Assembly: GCA_043804035.1 (NCBI GenBank)
Contig: JAZDJJ010000088.1
Location: 1 to 25,051, forward strand
Reading direction: 5' to 3'
Source of the DNA: JAZDJJ01 sp043804035
GTDB lineage: Bacteria > Bacteroidota > Bacteroidia > Palsa-948
DNA: 25,051 nucleotides
In this document: positions 25,011-25,051 of the stretch, one piece after another
Layout of the letters: every line of letters begins with the position of its first letter
Numbering within the stretch: position 1 is the stretch's first letter
Notes under the pieces: model-generated
Database searches by the model: none
The model's input: only the letters and a program-made list of their open reading frames with translations
What the model was told of the DNA's origin: nothing
Program-made: the position numbers and the translations under genes

Positions 25011-25051
25011 AAAATGTAAAATGTAAAATGCAAAATGCAAAATGCAAAATG
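25011..25051. repeat. Heptanucleotide tandem array AAAATGY
   Basis: Two AAAATGT units and three AAAATGC units, then a partial unit, cover 41 bases and are cut by the window edge. The same unit occurs just before rsmA. Confidence 0.9.

Larger units (their letters stand above)
24671..25051. other. Non-coding right end with repeat remnants
   Basis: No gene is seen in these 381 bp. They hold the possible tRNA-operon promoter, a CTTACGTAGAGTTTGCAGA segment near 24765 that resembles the second palindromic family's outer end, a half copy of the 166-bp family and a heptanucleotide array reaching the window edge. Confidence 0.6.

Noticed and set aside
24838..25051. CRISPR-like array at the right edge
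   Set aside because: The repeated unit is only seven bases with no spacers; it is a simple tandem repeat.

Overview
The window reads as a chromosomal segment of an AT-rich member of the Bacteroidota, probably an uncultivated lineage. The main evidence is a SprA/Sov-type type IX secretion translocon and its partner PorV, a TamL-type Omp85 lipoprotein, ruvA next to sprA, A-rich leaders in place of clear Shine-Dalgarno sequences, and a TAnnTTTG-like promoter element before porV. No rRNA, prophage, transposase or CRISPR array is visible.

Layout. (1) 1-2467, minus strand: two coupled multi-pass membrane glycosyltransferases of the PMT/ArnT (GT-C) type. The downstream one is frameshifted in a run of ten A's and runs off the left edge. 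(2) 2555-4594, minus strand: a restriction-modification island with an intact beta-class DNA methyltransferase, a PD-(D/E)XK endonuclease (PmeII-like) broken by a one-base frameshift inside its catalytic E-x-K motif, and the catalytic C-terminal remnant of a second, unrelated endonuclease (TdeIII-like). (3) 4632-4797: a 166-bp palindromic MITE-like element, the first of several copies. (4) 4936-6351, minus strand: glmM. (5) 6458-9109, plus strand: porV, ispF, rsmA. (6) 9320-12969, minus strand: a membrane-anchored helix-hairpin-helix protein and tamL, separated by a second kind of palindromic element. (7) 13040-14938, plus strand: a SpoU/TrmH RNA methyltransferase and ruvA, with repeat-rich DNA between. 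(8) 15257-22600, plus strand: the giant sprA gene, separated from ruvA by a full 166-bp element. (9) 22793-24670, minus strand: tRNA-Thr(UGU), tRNA-Tyr, tRNA-Gly, tRNA-Thr(GGU), tuf and tRNA-Trp. (10) 24671-25051: a half copy of the palindromic element and a heptanucleotide array cut by the window edge.

How it fits together. The core theme is cell-envelope biogenesis. GlmM feeds UDP-GlcNAc synthesis and IspF feeds isoprenoids. TamL is an outer-membrane insertase-like protein. SprA is the 36-strand translocon of the type IX system and PorV is the barrel that binds it. The rest is housekeeping (RsmA, RNA methyltransferase, RuvA, EF-Tu and tRNAs). The accessory part is the decaying restriction-modification island plus two families of short non-autonomous palindromic repeats in the intergenic gaps.

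I did not find a clearly new multi-gene system. The most notable signals are the frameshift inside the endonuclease active site, the nested remnants of two endonucleases, the poly(A) frameshift in the glycosyltransferase, and the two MITE-like families with a chimeric copy.
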